Positions 26,897-34,691 of a stretch of 64,000 bases of DNA are shown piece after piece. This DNA comes from JAPWJZ01 sp965279315. Its GTDB lineage: Bacteria; Pseudomonadota; Alphaproteobacteria; Micavibrionales; UBA2020. The DNA is taken from the NCBI GenBank assembly GCA_965279315.1, contig OZ257145.1, positions 186,001 through 250,000 of the forward strand, in the 5' to 3' direction. The position numbers were made by a program, and so were the translations under genes. Position 1 is the stretch's first letter. Each line of letters begins with the position of its first letter. The notes under the pieces are model-generated. The model was not told the DNA's origin, made no database searches, and worked only from the letters and a program-made list of their open reading frames with translations.

Positions 26897-27475
26897 TTAG
26901 TGTATGTTTTGTCCGCTGTGCAAGGGCACATCATGCACGTGGATATCCTGTGCCGCATGGCGGTGGAGAATGTCGAGTGCCACTTCCTGCATCCCGCCGG
27001 CGCGCAAGGCAACCCACAGCACGATGCCGCCGCGCTGCATCTGCGCCTCGATCGCGCGATCGTATTTGCGGTGAACGATCGTTGCCGCAATATAGCCGAG
27101 CAAGCCGCCCGCAATACCTGCGACCACAGCCGATGCGATCACAAAGGCAATCGTGCCGCCCGCAGCCGCTGAGGCAATCGCGCCTGCAACTGCGGCAACA
27201 TACATCGGTGCACCAATTAATGAGCCTTCGACTTCGCCCATGATTTCCAAAGGGATAAATACCTGCCGGGTGCTGGAGGGGTCATCCTTCAAGGCGTCTG
27301 CATGGCGGGGTTCTTCGGCTACGCCGGGAACAGGCGCAAGGTCATTGGCAAAAATGCTGATTTCCTGCCGCATAAATCCCTGCTCTTCCAGCGCGTCCAG
27401 CGCATGCTGAAGGTTTTTGGCATCATTGAAGATGCCGACGGCTTCACGGACGACGGGGTTCTGGCTCGTGTTCAT
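26897..27475 (-). CDS. Stress-type membrane protein with glycine-rich hydrophobic core
   Basis: 192 residues. The N-terminal part (REAVGIFNDAKNLQHALDAL, then EISIFAND) resembles a small alpha/beta domain seen in uncharacterised alphaproteobacterial and YflT-like stress proteins. The middle (about 85-130) is a Gly/Ala-rich glycine-zipper-like membrane segment. The C-terminus (IVLWVALRAGGMQEVALDIL) repeats the alpha/beta style. No enzymatic motif is seen. The gene has a strong AAGGAGG RBS inside the 3' end of the upstream small gene, which it overlaps by 32 bp, so translation is probably coupled. It is last in the three-gene unit behind the EcfG-type promoter at 28020-28045. Confidence 0.72.
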   Translation of the reverse strand: MNTSQNPVVREAVGIFNDAKNLQHALDALEEQGFMRQEISIFANDLAPVPGVAEEPRHADALKDDPSSTRQVFIPLEIMGEVEGSLIGAPMYVAAVAGAIASAAAGGTIAFVIASAVVAGIAGGLLGYIAATIVHRKYDRAIEAQMQRGGIVLWVALRAGGMQEVALDILHRHAAQDIHVHDVPLHSGQNIH

Positions 27476-27698
27476 CGCGGCCTCCTTCTTTCAGGTCGGA
27501 CTTAATGGTTTCAACGTCTTTTTTCGCGGCATCAAAGCCGTTATCAAGACGTGCCTTGGTGTCTTGGACGCCCTCGCGGACGGATTCGCGCAATTGTGCA
27601 GCATTGTCCTGCCCGCTTCTGCCCGGCTCGACGAAAAAATACGCAACGACAGCAATCAAGATGAGAACTACGAGAACACGGGATATTCCTGTTTGCAT
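27444..27698 (-). CDS. Small membrane-anchored coiled-coil protein
   Basis: 84 residues. A single N-terminal transmembrane helix (VLVVLILIAVVAYFFV) is followed by a charged helical region (LRESVREGVQDTKARLDNGF). The RBS GGGAGG precedes the ATG. It resembles small apolipoprotein-like or YtxH-like envelope stress proteins only in general form. It lies between the anti-sigma-like gene and the glycine-zipper protein gene, with a 32-bp overlap into the latter. Confidence 0.65.
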   Translation of the reverse strand: MQTGISRVLVVLILIAVVAYFFVEPGRSGQDNAAQLRESVREGVQDTKARLDNGFDAAKKDVETIKSDLKEGGRDEHEPEPRRP

Positions 27699-27725
27699 CT
27701 GCGCATCCTCCCTTGACTGTATGAC

Positions 27726-27968
27726 TTAATGCTTTTTGGTCGACTGGACGGCGAAAAGGCGCGGATCCAGTTGCTTTTCTGTGGGCTCTATCGAGTTTTC
27801 ATCGGCCCACCATGACAGCAGAAGTTTTTTCTGCGCGACAAGTTCTTCATAGCGGCGGATATAAAGGGAATTTTGCTCAATCGCATGCCAGACCCTTTTT
27901 TCTTCAGCTGGATCAAGCTGGGCATCGACAAGCGCCTGAATGTCGTAATCTGTCACTTCTTCACCCAT
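27726..27968 (-). CDS. Small protein resembling the N-terminal domain of anti-sigma factors
   Basis: 80 residues, soluble. VTDYDIQALVDAQLDPAEEK and HAIEQNSLYIRRYEELVAQK follow the pattern (DxxLxAYxDGxL, then a helix with RxxEL) of the N-terminal helical domain of anti-sigma factors, but no zinc-binding cysteine or histidine pair is present. ATG 27968 with AGGGAT RBS is preferred over an upstream in-frame ATG at 27986. It is first in the unit transcribed from a GGAAC-N17-CGTT promoter, so it may modulate the stress response. The resemblance is weak and a plain hypothetical protein is the alternative. It is not a recognisable NepR. Confidence 0.6.
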   Translation of the reverse strand: MGEEVTDYDIQALVDAQLDPAEEKRVWHAIEQNSLYIRRYEELVAQKKLLLSWWADENSIEPTEKQLDPRLFAVQSTKKH

Positions 27969-28019
27969 TTTGATCCCTAACCGCATGACTTACCGGTCCT
28001 CCCTCGTCTCTATCCGGCG

Positions 28020-28045
28020 AACGTCGTGGTTTATTAATGAGTTCC
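28020..28045 (-). promoter_or_regulatory. EcfG-type promoter (perfect match)
   Basis: On the minus strand GGAAC (28045-28041), N17, CGTT (28023-28020). It lies 52 bp before the anti-sigma-like gene start at 27968. The consensus for alphaproteobacterial EcfG general-stress sigma factors is GGAAC-N16/17-CGTT. Confidence 0.72.
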
Positions 28046-28059
28046 CTTAAAACCTTCAT

Positions 28060-28085
28060 GGAACAATAAACCGGTGTCGCAAGTT
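28060..28085 (+). promoter_or_regulatory. EcfG-type promoter (one mismatch)
   Basis: GGAAC (28060-28064), N17, AGTT (28082-28085), 80 bp before the DUF1328 start. It is divergent from the site at 28020-28045, with only 14 bp between them. Confidence 0.6.
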
Positions 28086-28165
28086 GGAGATTTTGAAGAG
28101 GGGCGGTAACCGGCTAAAGCCGTTATCCACCTGAAATTTAACGATAAAAATAAAGGAGACGAGCC

Positions 28166-28342
28166 ATGTTACAGTGGGCATTTTCATTCCTGATCCTGGC
28201 ACTGATCGCTGCTTTCTTGGGATTTGGCGGCTTGGCCGTCCTTTCCGTTGAAATCGCACGCATCCTGTTTATTGCTTTCCTCGTGCTGTTCATTGTCGCT
28301 TACGCAATACATGCATTGCGCGGCAAGGCGCCGCCGGTATAA
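28166..28342 (+). CDS. DUF1328 small membrane protein (YtjA-like)
   Basis: 58 residues, beginning MLQWAFSFLILALIAAFLGF and ending HALRGKAPPV. It has two hydrophobic helices, GFGGLA between them, and a short positively charged tail, the standard DUF1328 layout. The RBS is AAAGGAG. The function of the family is unknown, but members are often stress-induced small inner-membrane proteins. An EcfG-type promoter lies upstream and a strong terminator downstream, so it is monocistronic. Confidence 0.9.
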   Translation: MLQWAFSFLILALIAAFLGFGGLAVLSVEIARILFIAFLVLFIVAYAIHALRGKAPPV

Positions 28343-28375
28343 AGCGCCAGGGATACAATATGGAATAATGAAGAA

Positions 28376-28406
28376 AATGATGCTCTGCGGGGCATCATTT
28401 TTTTTA
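28376..28406 (+). terminator. Intrinsic terminator after the DUF1328 gene
   Basis: AATGATGC / GCATCATT stem with a seven- to eight-base loop, followed by a T-run. Confidence 0.88.
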
Positions 28407-28446
28407 TATATTGGGTTCACTGATCTCCGTTAACCTGAAAAAGACC

Positions 28447-30681
28447 ATGACAATCAATAGCCTTATCCCGCTGATCCACAAATACAGGAATTACGGCCTG
28501 TTCCTGCTGCTGATCATTGGCAGCTTTGGCGCCATCGCGGGCCTGTTGCTGTTCGGCGCGCGCACCGTCGATGACCAGATCACCTGGATCGAGCACACCG
28601 AAAGCATCGTCCGTAAAAACCAGGACCTGACCCCCCGTGTCGAACGGATGCTGGCCAGCGTGCGCGGCTATGCATTGTCGGGCGACCGTAAATTTGTGAC
28701 CGATTACACAAGCGCCAAGGCCGAGGTGTCCGACATCCTTGCCGACTTGAACAAGCTGATGCAGGTCATGCCCGAACAATCGGGCAAGCTGGAAGAGCTG
28801 CAATCCTATTTCCTCCAATATTCAAAGCGCCTTGATGCGCAGGAAAGCCTGCCGGCTGTGCCTGTGCGCAAGCAAAGCCCCGTCCTCAGCGCAGAAATGC
28901 TGCGCGACAACATGATCCGCATCAACAAGGACATACTGCTGGAGGCGCAAAAGACGCTGGGCGAGATGCGCATGGGCATGGCCGACCAGCGCCTGCACAA
29001 CCGCCAGCGCCTGCTGATTGCCTGCCTTGTGGCCTCCATACTGTTCATGGTCATCAACGCGTGGTATCTGGCCGCGCGCATCGGGCGCGACAAGGCAGAG
29101 CGCAACCTGGTTGAATCCGAGGATGCCTTCCGCCTTGCGATCGAAGGGGCGAGCGACGGTTTTTTCGAATGGAATTTCGCCCGCGACAAGGCATTCTATT
29201 CAAAACAATACCTTGCCATGCTGGGCTATGAGGACCTGCCGAGTGCCAGCACCATGCAGGCCATGCAGGACCTGCTGCATCCGGACGACAAGGCGCGCGT
29301 GCTGGGCCAGATCGAACAGTACCGCAGCGGCGAGATCGGCGAATATTTGAGCGTTTTCCGCATGCGCCACAAAACGGGCCGCTGGGTCTGGATCAACGCA
29401 CGCGGCCGTGCGCTCTACGACGCCGCCGGGCAAGCCTACCGGCTGGTTGGTGCGCATACCGACATCACGCATATCAAGGCCTATGAAGAAAAACTGGAAA
29501 AAGCCAAGGAACGCGCCGAAAAAGCCAGCCGCGCCAAGACCGACTTCCTCGCGCATATGAGCCACGAGATCCGCACGCCGCTGACCGCCATTTCCGGCAT
29601 CGCCGAAATCTTCGAGGGCACGCAGGCGGGGCTGGATGCAAGGCAGCGCCAGCTGGTGCGCACGCTCAGCTCCAGCACGTCATCGCTGAAAGACCTGATC
29701 AACGATATCCTCGACTTCTCCAAGATCGAAAGCGGGGAACTGGATCTTGACGAAAAAGCCTTCGACCTGCAGGGGTTATTCGATCAGGTCGTCAGCATTT
29801 TTTCGGTCAAGGCATCGGAAAAAGGCGTGCGGTTCACTTTCGATTACAGCGCAGTGCGCGGCATGCTGGTGGTGGGCGACCCCATGCGCCTGCGGCAGAT
29901 CCTGATCAACCTGATCGGCAATGCCCTGAAATTCACGCCGCAGGGCAGTGTCACCGTGGTTGCGCGCAGCACAGGCGAAGCCGAAAGCGCACAGCTGCGC
30001 ATCGATGTGCAGGACAGCGGCATCGGCATCGCCCCTGAAAACTTCGCGCTGATTTTCGAGCGATTCAAGCAGGCCGATAGTTCCGTGTCGCGCAAATACG
30101 GCGGTACCGGCCTCGGCCTGCCCATTTCACTGCGCCTCGCCCGCCTGATGGGCGGCGACATCCTGGTGGAGAGCAAACCCGCCGAAGGCTCGCTATTCAC
30201 CCTTATCCTGCCCCTGCATCTGGCCGAGCCCGCGCCCGTCCAGGACGACGAGCCGGAAATCGAGGCCGAGGCCGGGCGCCCCCACGACATCCGCCAAAAA
30301 CGCGTCCTGATCGTCGATGATTACGAGGGCAATATCGTCATCCTCAGCTACCTGCTAGACGGCATGAAATGCCCCTATGACGTCACCCGCACCGGCAAGG
30401 AGGGCCTCGATAAGTGGCTGGAAACCCCCTATGACCTCATCCTGATGGACGTCCAGATGCCTGAAATGGACGGTTTCACGGCAACCCGCGAAATCCGCCG
30501 CGCCGAGAAGGAACGGGGCAGCCCCCGCACCCCCATTATCGGCATGACAGCCCATGCCCTGGTCGGCGACCGCGAGCAATGCATCGATGCCGGCATGGAC
30601 GCCTACCTGCCCAAACCCATCGTTGAGACCGAATTAAGGTCGAAAATTTACGAAATGTTGAGTGCACCACCACAGGTTTAA
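28447..30681 (+). CDS. Hybrid sensor histidine kinase with PAS domain
   Basis: A 744-residue inner-membrane signalling protein. TM1 is at about residues 14-38. A periplasmic helical region (about 40-185, CHASE3-like: TPRVERMLASVRGYALSGD) follows, then TM2 at about 190-210. A PAS domain (about 220-345) has a PAC-like end (GAHTDITHIKAYEEKL). The HisKA phosphoacceptor is in FLAHMSHEIRTPLTAIS (about 370). The HATPase domain has NLIGNALKFTPQG and KYGGTGLGLPIS. The C-terminal receiver (about 630-744) has LILMDVQMPEMDGF with its phosphoacceptor Asp. ATG 28447 is chosen because an earlier TTG at 28411 abuts the preceding terminator. The signal is unknown; the next gene encodes a response regulator that may be its partner. 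Confidence 0.92.
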   Translation: MTINSLIPLIHKYRNYGLFLLLIIGSFGAIAGLLLFGARTVDDQITWIEHTESIVRKNQDLTPRVERMLASVRGYALSGDRKFVTDYTSAKAEVSDILADLNKLMQVMPEQSGKLEELQSYFLQYSKRLDAQESLPAVPVRKQSPVLSAEMLRDNMIRINKDILLEAQKTLGEMRMGMADQRLHNRQRLLIACLVASILFMVINAWYLAARIGRDKAERNLVESEDAFRLAIEGASDGFFEWNFARDKAFYSKQYLAMLGYEDLPSASTMQAMQDLLHPDDKARVLGQIEQYRSGEIGEYLSVFRMRHKTGRWVWINARGRALYDAAGQAYRLVGAHTDITHIKAYEEKLEKAKERAEKASRAKTDFLAHMSHEIRTPLTAISGIAEIFEGTQAGLDARQRQLVRTLSSSTSSLKDLINDILDFSKIESGELDLDEKAFDLQGLFDQVVSIFSVKASEKGVRFTFDYSAVRGMLVVGDPMRLRQILINLIGNALKFTPQGSVTVVARSTGEAESAQLRIDVQDSGIGIAPENFALIFERFKQADSSVSRKYGGTGLGLPISLRLARLMGGDILVESKPAEGSLFTLILPLHLAEPAPVQDDEPEIEAEAGRPHDIRQKRVLIVDDYEGNIVILSYLLDGMKCPYDVTRTGKEGLDKWLETPYDLILMDVQMPEMDGFTATREIRRAEKERGSPRTPIIGMTAHALVGDREQCIDAGMDAYLPKPIVETELRSKIYEMLSAPPQV

Positions 30682-30797
30682 ACTCGATTGAAAGCCCGCG
30701 TAAGCTTTGGGAAAAAACCTGTTTCATTTATGGGACTAAGGCTTTATAAAAAAAACATTATTGGTATGGATTCCGCACGCTGACAGGATGCGCTATT

Positions 30798-31538
30798 TTG
30801 CATAAAGCAACCGTTCTCACCATCGATGACGACCATGATCTGCAGATCGTGATGCGCACGTATCTGGAGAACCAGGGTTATCAACTGATGACCGCGTATA
30901 GCGGTGCAGAAACGCTCGCGAAACTGGACGCCGCGCAACCGGATATCATCCTGCTCGACCTCATGCTGCCCGATAACGACGGCCTGACGCTGCTGACCGC
31001 CATCCGCGCCAAGACGCGCGCGCCCGTGATCGTCGTCAGCGGCAAGAACGAAACCGCAGACAAGATCGTCGGCCTTGAAATGGGCGCGGATGATTACCTG
31101 ACCAAACCGTTTGAAATGCGCGAACTTTCGGCGCGCATCAAGGCCGTCCTGCGCCGCGCTGCCGATAACGACAAGCCCGCCAATATTGACAAAGAGGCAC
31201 CGCTGGCCAAGGCCAAGCGCGTGAGCTTCAACGGCTGGACGCTGGATCGCCAGCAATACCAGCTATTCGATGCCGCAAACGCCGCATCCGACCTGACCAC
31301 CGGCGAATTCAAGCTGCTGGAGGCGCTGGTGATGGCGCCCAACCGCGTGCTGTCGCGCGAACAGTTGTTCGAGCTGACCCGCGCTGGCGGCAAGTTTGAC
31401 GCCTATGACCGGGTGATCGATACGCAAGTCGCGCGCATCCGCAAAAAGCTGGGCGATGATCCCGCAACACCCGCCCTTATCAAGACGGTGCGCGGCGTGG
31501 GGTATATGTTCTGCGGCGAGGCAAAATCGGCCGACTGA
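30798..31538 (+). CDS. OmpR-family response regulator
   Basis: A 246-residue two-component transcription regulator. The N-terminal receiver has the acidic pair DDD near residue 9, the phosphoacceptor Asp in IILLDLMLPDNDG (about 53), and the conserved Lys in DDYLTKPFEMREL. The C-terminal winged-helix DNA-binding domain (about 145-240) contains LTTGEFKLLEALVMAPNRVL and YDRVIDTQVARIRKKLGDD, as in OmpR/KdpE/CpxR. The start codon is TTG 30798, which follows AGGATG closely. It lies 116 bp after the hybrid kinase gene and ends at a strong terminator. Its targets are unknown. Confidence 0.92.
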   Translation: MHKATVLTIDDDHDLQIVMRTYLENQGYQLMTAYSGAETLAKLDAAQPDIILLDLMLPDNDGLTLLTAIRAKTRAPVIVVSGKNETADKIVGLEMGADDYLTKPFEMRELSARIKAVLRRAADNDKPANIDKEAPLAKAKRVSFNGWTLDRQQYQLFDAANAASDLTTGEFKLLEALVMAPNRVLSREQLFELTRAGGKFDAYDRVIDTQVARIRKKLGDDPATPALIKTVRGVGYMFCGEAKSAD

Positions 31539-31560
31539 ACCGTTTCAGGCAACCCAAGAA

Positions 31561-31590
31561 AAAAGCCGCCCCGTAAAAGGGCGGCTTTTT
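31561..31590. terminator. Bidirectional intrinsic terminator
   Basis: AAAGCCGCC / GGGCGGCTTT with A- and T-runs on the two sides. It can serve the response regulator (+) and the holin-like gene (-). Confidence 0.88.
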
Positions 31591-31618
31591 CGTGTGTGTG
31601 TGTAAGCGAAGCAAGTGT

Positions 31619-32056
31619 TTAGTGAAGCTTGTCACCGGCAAGGTATCCCGCCAGCGATGCCAGCAGCACTGACGTGCGCGGGTTTTCGCTGATCGGTTTT
31701 TCAAGGCCTTGCGTGGCATGGCCAAGGGCCGCCAGCAGGGCTTCGCCGGTATCTTCGATGCTGTGTTGCGGCTTCATGGCCTTGCGTGCGGCTTCCATGT
31801 TGCCCGCAATAACGGCGCAGCAAAGGCCCACGATAAGGGCAGTGCTTCCCGTGATCGTCGCCGCTACCCAAGGCACATAGTAAACAAGCGCAAAGGCATG
31901 AAGCGCGACAAACAGGAACACAACGCCCACGACCGAGAATATGCCGCAGGTGGCAAGCAGGCAGATCTCCGCCTTGCGCATACCGGGCGTTTTGGACGGA
32001 CGCGTCAACAGGCTGTTAAGCACCATTTGCGCGATCATTGGCTGGATGACGGCCAT
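31619..32056 (-). CDS. Small membrane protein, holin-superfamily-like
   Basis: 145 residues. Two adjacent transmembrane helices (about 30-55 and 60-88; ICLLATCGIFSVVGVVFLFV, ATITGSTALIVGLCCAVIAG) are followed by a soluble tail ending in another short hydrophobic patch (TSVLLASLAGYLAGDKLH). The layout resembles the phage-holin-3_6/YqjE-type proteins that commonly follow YqjD/ElaB genes. The gene lies 5 bp behind the DUF883 gene, the same order as yqjD-yqjE in enterobacteria. The function is unknown, with an envelope stress role likely. Confidence 0.7.
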   Translation of the reverse strand: MAVIQPMIAQMVLNSLLTRPSKTPGMRKAEICLLATCGIFSVVGVVFLFVALHAFALVYYVPWVAATITGSTALIVGLCCAVIAGNMEAARKAMKPQHSIEDTGEALLAALGHATQGLEKPISENPRTSVLLASLAGYLAGDKLH

Positions 32057-32061
32057 GATCG

Positions 32062-32394
32062 TTACCGGCGCAACAGGAAGTTGGCAAGGATGCCGGCCGC
32101 GAAAGCGACAGCAACTGCGCTGCGGGGGTTTGCCTTGACCTCGTCGTCGAGGAATTTCAGGCTTTCATCGCCGCGCGCAATCACGTTTTCGAGTTTGGCA
32201 GCCGCAAGGTCTTTCAGCTCCGAGGTTTTCTCGCAGGCTTCAGCCTTCAGTTGCTGGCCGAGCGCGCCAACGCTGTCTTTCAGCGATTTCACGTCGCTGC
32301 GGATATCCGCCGCGTCAGAGGTGAGGGTGTCGCCGAGCGCCGAGATGGCGGGATCGGTGGGTTTGTAACCGTTGTCTGTGGTGATGTTCTGCAT
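32062..32394 (-). CDS. DUF883 family protein (ElaB/YqjD-like)
   Basis: 110 residues. A long amphipathic helical region (IRSDVKSLKDSVGALGQQLK) ends with ANPRSAVAVAFAAGILANFL, the typical DUF883 C-terminal membrane helix. E. coli YqjD binds ribosomes at the membrane in stationary phase; whether this homologue does so is inference. The RBS is AGGAG. A weaker EcfG-like site (TGAAC-N16-TGTT on the minus strand at 32431-32455) lies 37 bp upstream. It is cotranscribed with the following holin-like gene. Confidence 0.82.
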   Translation of the reverse strand: MQNITTDNGYKPTDPAISALGDTLTSDAADIRSDVKSLKDSVGALGQQLKAEACEKTSELKDLAAAKLENVIARGDESLKFLDDEVKANPRSAVAVAFAAGILANFLLRR

Positions 32395-32430
32395 ATTATA
32401 TCTCCTGCTGTTTGAATATCTTGAGTCTCT

Positions 32431-32455
32431 AACAGCGGCGGGGCGGGAAAGTTCA
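32431..32455 (-). promoter_or_regulatory. Weak EcfG-like promoter
   Basis: Minus strand TGAAC (32455-32451), N16, TGTT (32434-32431), 37 bp before the DUF883 start. It has one mismatch in each element, but the position suits a promoter. Confidence 0.35.
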
Positions 32456-32491
32456 CTTGTATTTTAACGGCTTGGCAGAGGCCAAAAACAA

Positions 32492-32525
32492 GATGGGGGT
32501 CATCGGCAAGCCGACGACCCCCATC
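32492..32525 (-). terminator. Intrinsic terminator after the CsbD gene
   Basis: A near-perfect long stem (GATGGGGGTC with GACCCCCATC, and GTCGGC with GCCGAT inside) is followed on the minus strand by TTGTTTTTGG. Confidence 0.75.
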
Positions 32526-32550
32526 CCGGGAAGGTTGGAGCGGAGGAGAC

Positions 32551-32754
32551 TTAGACCCTGTGCTCGTCTTCCCATTCCTTCAGCTGCTTTTCCGCTTCAT
32601 CGCGCGCGATGCCATAGTTTTTCTGGATCGTGCCCGCGAGCTTGGTGCGGTCGCCGTTGATGCGCGTCATGTCATCGTCGGTCAGCTTGCCCCATTTTTG
32701 CTGGACGGAGCCTTTGAGTTCGTTCCATTTGCCTTGGAGGATGTCTTCGTTCAT
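32551..32754 (-). CDS. CsbD family stress protein
   Basis: 67 residues with the classic CsbD pattern: ILQGKWNELKGSVQQKWGKL, DDDMTRINGDRTKLAGTIQK, YGIARDEAEKQLKEWE. The family is a small hydrophilic stress-induced protein, under SigB in Bacillus and under general-stress control in many proteobacteria; the molecular role is unknown. The RBS AAGGAGAC precedes the ATG. No EcfG site lies directly upstream, so it may be read from the PRC-barrel gene through the weak terminator between them. Confidence 0.93.
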   Translation of the reverse strand: MNEDILQGKWNELKGSVQQKWGKLTDDDMTRINGDRTKLAGTIQKNYGIARDEAEKQLKEWEDEHRV

Positions 32755-32792
32755 GGGATGTCTCCTTCGTTTGAAGTTTAAAGAGAAATAAG

Positions 32793-32820
32793 GGCCTGCC
32801 CGCCCTGTGAGGGGCAGGCC
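32793..32820 (-). terminator. Hairpin after the PRC-barrel gene
   Basis: The stem GGCCTGCCC/GGGCAGGCC is followed on the minus strand by CTTATTTCTC, a weak T-tract. It may attenuate rather than fully block transcription into the CsbD gene. Confidence 0.6.
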
Positions 32821-32841
32821 GGAAACCTTAATCAGCCATGC

Positions 32842-33705
32842 TTACTTATGCATGTCCTTGAAGGTGTTGAACTTCGCCGTCTGGTTCTGGCTCAGTTTCA
32901 GGTTGACGTTGTCGCCGTCACGGACCAGGCGGCCCGAGTCAAAGTCAACGGCAACTTTATCGCCACCCATCGCCAACACCTTGCCGTAGCCGGCAATGAT
33001 GAAGTCAGCCTTGCCGCCCTTGAGCGACAGGTTGTCGATGGAAGCGAGTTTCTTGCCAGCCGGATCTGTGATGTTGCCATCCAGAAGGCCTTTCACGCTG
33101 TAACCGTTCGCAGGGATCATGCGGACATGTTCCTTGTCGGTCTTGTCGTAAGAGAACTCGGCCACTTTATCGAGGGTCTGTTCGGTGATCGGCATCACAA
33201 CGTCGCCATCTTTCTGGCGCGAGATGATCGAGTCATAGTCAAAAGCAGCCAGTTTGCCGCCCATTCCGGCGAAGTCGCCATCTTTCACGACGATCAGTTT
33301 CGCATCGCCGTTTGAATCGAGGATAACGTCTTCAACGGTTGCGATACGGTCGTTCGACTGGTTCACGACGGGCTTGCCGATGATGCCGTCAGCGGTCGTG
33401 CGCTTGTTGAAGCTGACGTTCGACGCTTTCACTTTCACGTCTTCATCGATGAAAGCAGCCTTGATTTCGTCAGCCGTTTCTTTCATGGAAGCAGAAGCGT
33501 CTTTCGTGGCTTTCGAGAAATCTTCCTTGGCTTCCGAGTTGTTTTGCTGGCGATCAACGACCGAACCGGTGTCTTTCGCGCGGCTGCCGTAGGATTCATT
33601 CTGGTTGTATTCTTTGTTCATTTCTTTGGCGGTTTCAGCGAGGGCCGGTGCTGCGAACAGCAGGGCAATGGCGGATACTGCGCCGAGCAGGTTGTAAGCT
33701 TTCAT
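32842..33705 (-). CDS. Exported PRC-barrel domain protein
   Basis: A 287-residue protein with a signal peptide (MKAYNLLGAVSAIALLFAAPALA). A polar helical stretch follows (about 25-95, rich in Lys, Asp, Ala and Ser). Two PRC-barrel-like units come next: about 105-180 (IIGKPVVNQSNDRIATVEDV, VVKDGDFAGMGGKLAAFDYD) and about 200-270 (LASIDNLSLKGGKADFIIAG). PRC barrels bind protein partners or RNA. Exported versions are common in Alphaproteobacteria and are often stress-induced. It is preceded by an AAGGAGA RBS and, 41 bp upstream, by a perfect EcfG-type promoter. Confidence 0.85.
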   Translation of the reverse strand: MKAYNLLGAVSAIALLFAAPALAETAKEMNKEYNQNESYGSRAKDTGSVVDRQQNNSEAKEDFSKATKDASASMKETADEIKAAFIDEDVKVKASNVSFNKRTTADGIIGKPVVNQSNDRIATVEDVILDSNGDAKLIVVKDGDFAGMGGKLAAFDYDSIISRQKDGDVVMPITEQTLDKVAEFSYDKTDKEHVRMIPANGYSVKGLLDGNITDPAGKKLASIDNLSLKGGKADFIIAGYGKVLAMGGDKVAVDFDSGRLVRDGDNVNLKLSQNQTAKFNTFKDMHK

Positions 33706-33745
33706 GTCAAATCTCCTTTTGGGTTTTTAGTAGGGTCGGCTCGCA

Positions 33746-33771
33746 AACGTGTCATCGCGCAATATTGTTCC
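33746..33771 (-). promoter_or_regulatory. EcfG-type promoter (perfect match)
   Basis: Minus strand GGAAC (33771-33767), N17, CGTT (33749-33746), 41 bp before the PRC-barrel start. Confidence 0.72.
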
Positions 33772-33836
33772 ACCGCTATTTTTTGTTTTGCCCCGTAGAT
33801 TATATTGAATAAAAACAGTTACATCCCATAATAAGG

Positions 33837-33861
33837 GGAACTCTTTAATCGTTACGACGTT
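33837..33861 (+). promoter_or_regulatory. EcfG-type promoter (perfect match)
   Basis: GGAAC (33837-33841), N16, CGTT (33858-33861), 33 bp before the EF-hand gene. It is divergent from the perfect match at 33746-33771. Confidence 0.72.
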
Positions 33862-33894
33862 TGTGTGATTGATTAACCCTGAAGGAGAAGACTT

Positions 33895-34548
33895 ATGAAG
33901 AAGACCGGAACATTTATGCTCACCTGCGCGGCCGTTGCGCTGCTTGGCCTGCAGGCAAACGCTGAAACTACCATTACCCGCGAACGTATTGTGGAAGTGC
34001 CTGTCGTCGAAACGACAACAACCACCACGACCGCGCCTGTCGTCGAGACGACCACGACCACCAGTTCGTCGAAAACATTCACAGAAACAACCGTTGCCCC
34101 GACCCCGCTGCCCGCAACAACGCGTTCGATCCATTTCGAGGATTTCGACGCGAACCACAACGGCATCCTGTCGCTGGCTGAAGTGGGCGACATGCTGTTC
34201 GGTCTATACGACACCGACGGCAACATGGTGATCGACAATAATGAATTCGAACGCCCCGCTGTCCTGACCGTATCGCCGATGGAAAAAATGACGAAAGTCA
34301 CCTATGACTTCGACAACGACGGCATCGCCGACAAACAGGAAGTCACCTACGAAAAATTCCTGGAATATACCCAGCTGTCGCGTTTCGACAAAAACAACAA
34401 TGGCCTGTCAGCACATGAATTCACTGACAAGCATTTCAACATCGTTGATGTCGATAACAGCAAAGTGATCGAGAAAAAAGAATGGGAAGGCGTGTATAAC
34501 GCCAGCATCGACGCGAAAAACCGCGCCGAAGCCGCCCTGAACAAGTAA
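33895..34548 (+). CDS. Exported EF-hand protein with threonine-rich linker
   Basis: 217 residues. A signal peptide (about 1-23, ending LQANA) is followed by a Thr/Val/Glu-rich low-complexity region (about 35-75). Calcium-binding loops of EF-hand type come next: D85-E96 (DANHNGILSLAE), D106-E117 (DTDGNMVIDNNE), D138-E149 (DFDNDGIADKQE) and D185-E196. A degenerate one at D165 (DKNNNGLSAHEF) lacks Glu at position 12. It is probably a periplasmic or surface calcium-binding protein. It has an AAGGAG RBS, a perfect EcfG-type promoter upstream and a terminator downstream. The mechanism is unknown. Confidence 0.85.
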   Translation: MKKTGTFMLTCAAVALLGLQANAETTITRERIVEVPVVETTTTTTTAPVVETTTTTSSSKTFTETTVAPTPLPATTRSIHFEDFDANHNGILSLAEVGDMLFGLYDTDGNMVIDNNEFERPAVLTVSPMEKMTKVTYDFDNDGIADKQEVTYEKFLEYTQLSRFDKNNNGLSAHEFTDKHFNIVDVDNSKVIEKKEWEGVYNASIDAKNRAEAALNK

Positions 34549-34600
34549 AGAACTGCCGGAGCGACCTCCACACACTAGAACCCATAGCTCCGGTTAAAAT

Positions 34601-34634
34601 ACCGCCCGGCTTGCCCTAGCCGGGCGGTTTCTTT
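34601..34634 (+). terminator. Intrinsic terminator after the EF-hand gene
   Basis: ACCGCCCGGC / GCCGGGCGGT stem-loop is followed by TTCTTTT. Confidence 0.85.
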
Positions 34635-34637
34635 TAG

Positions 34638-34663
34638 GGAACAATCGACAGGCTGGACATGTT
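34638..34663 (+). promoter_or_regulatory. EcfG-type promoter (one mismatch)
   Basis: GGAAC (34638-34642), N17, TGTT (34660-34663), 28 bp before the glycine-zipper lipoprotein. Confidence 0.6.
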
Positions 34664-34691
34664 AGCCACCTGAACAACCAAGGAGAGACCT

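Noticed and set aside
27726..27968. Calling the small protein NepR
   Set aside because: The sequence does not show the NepR helix pattern, and no phyR or ecfG gene adjoins it.
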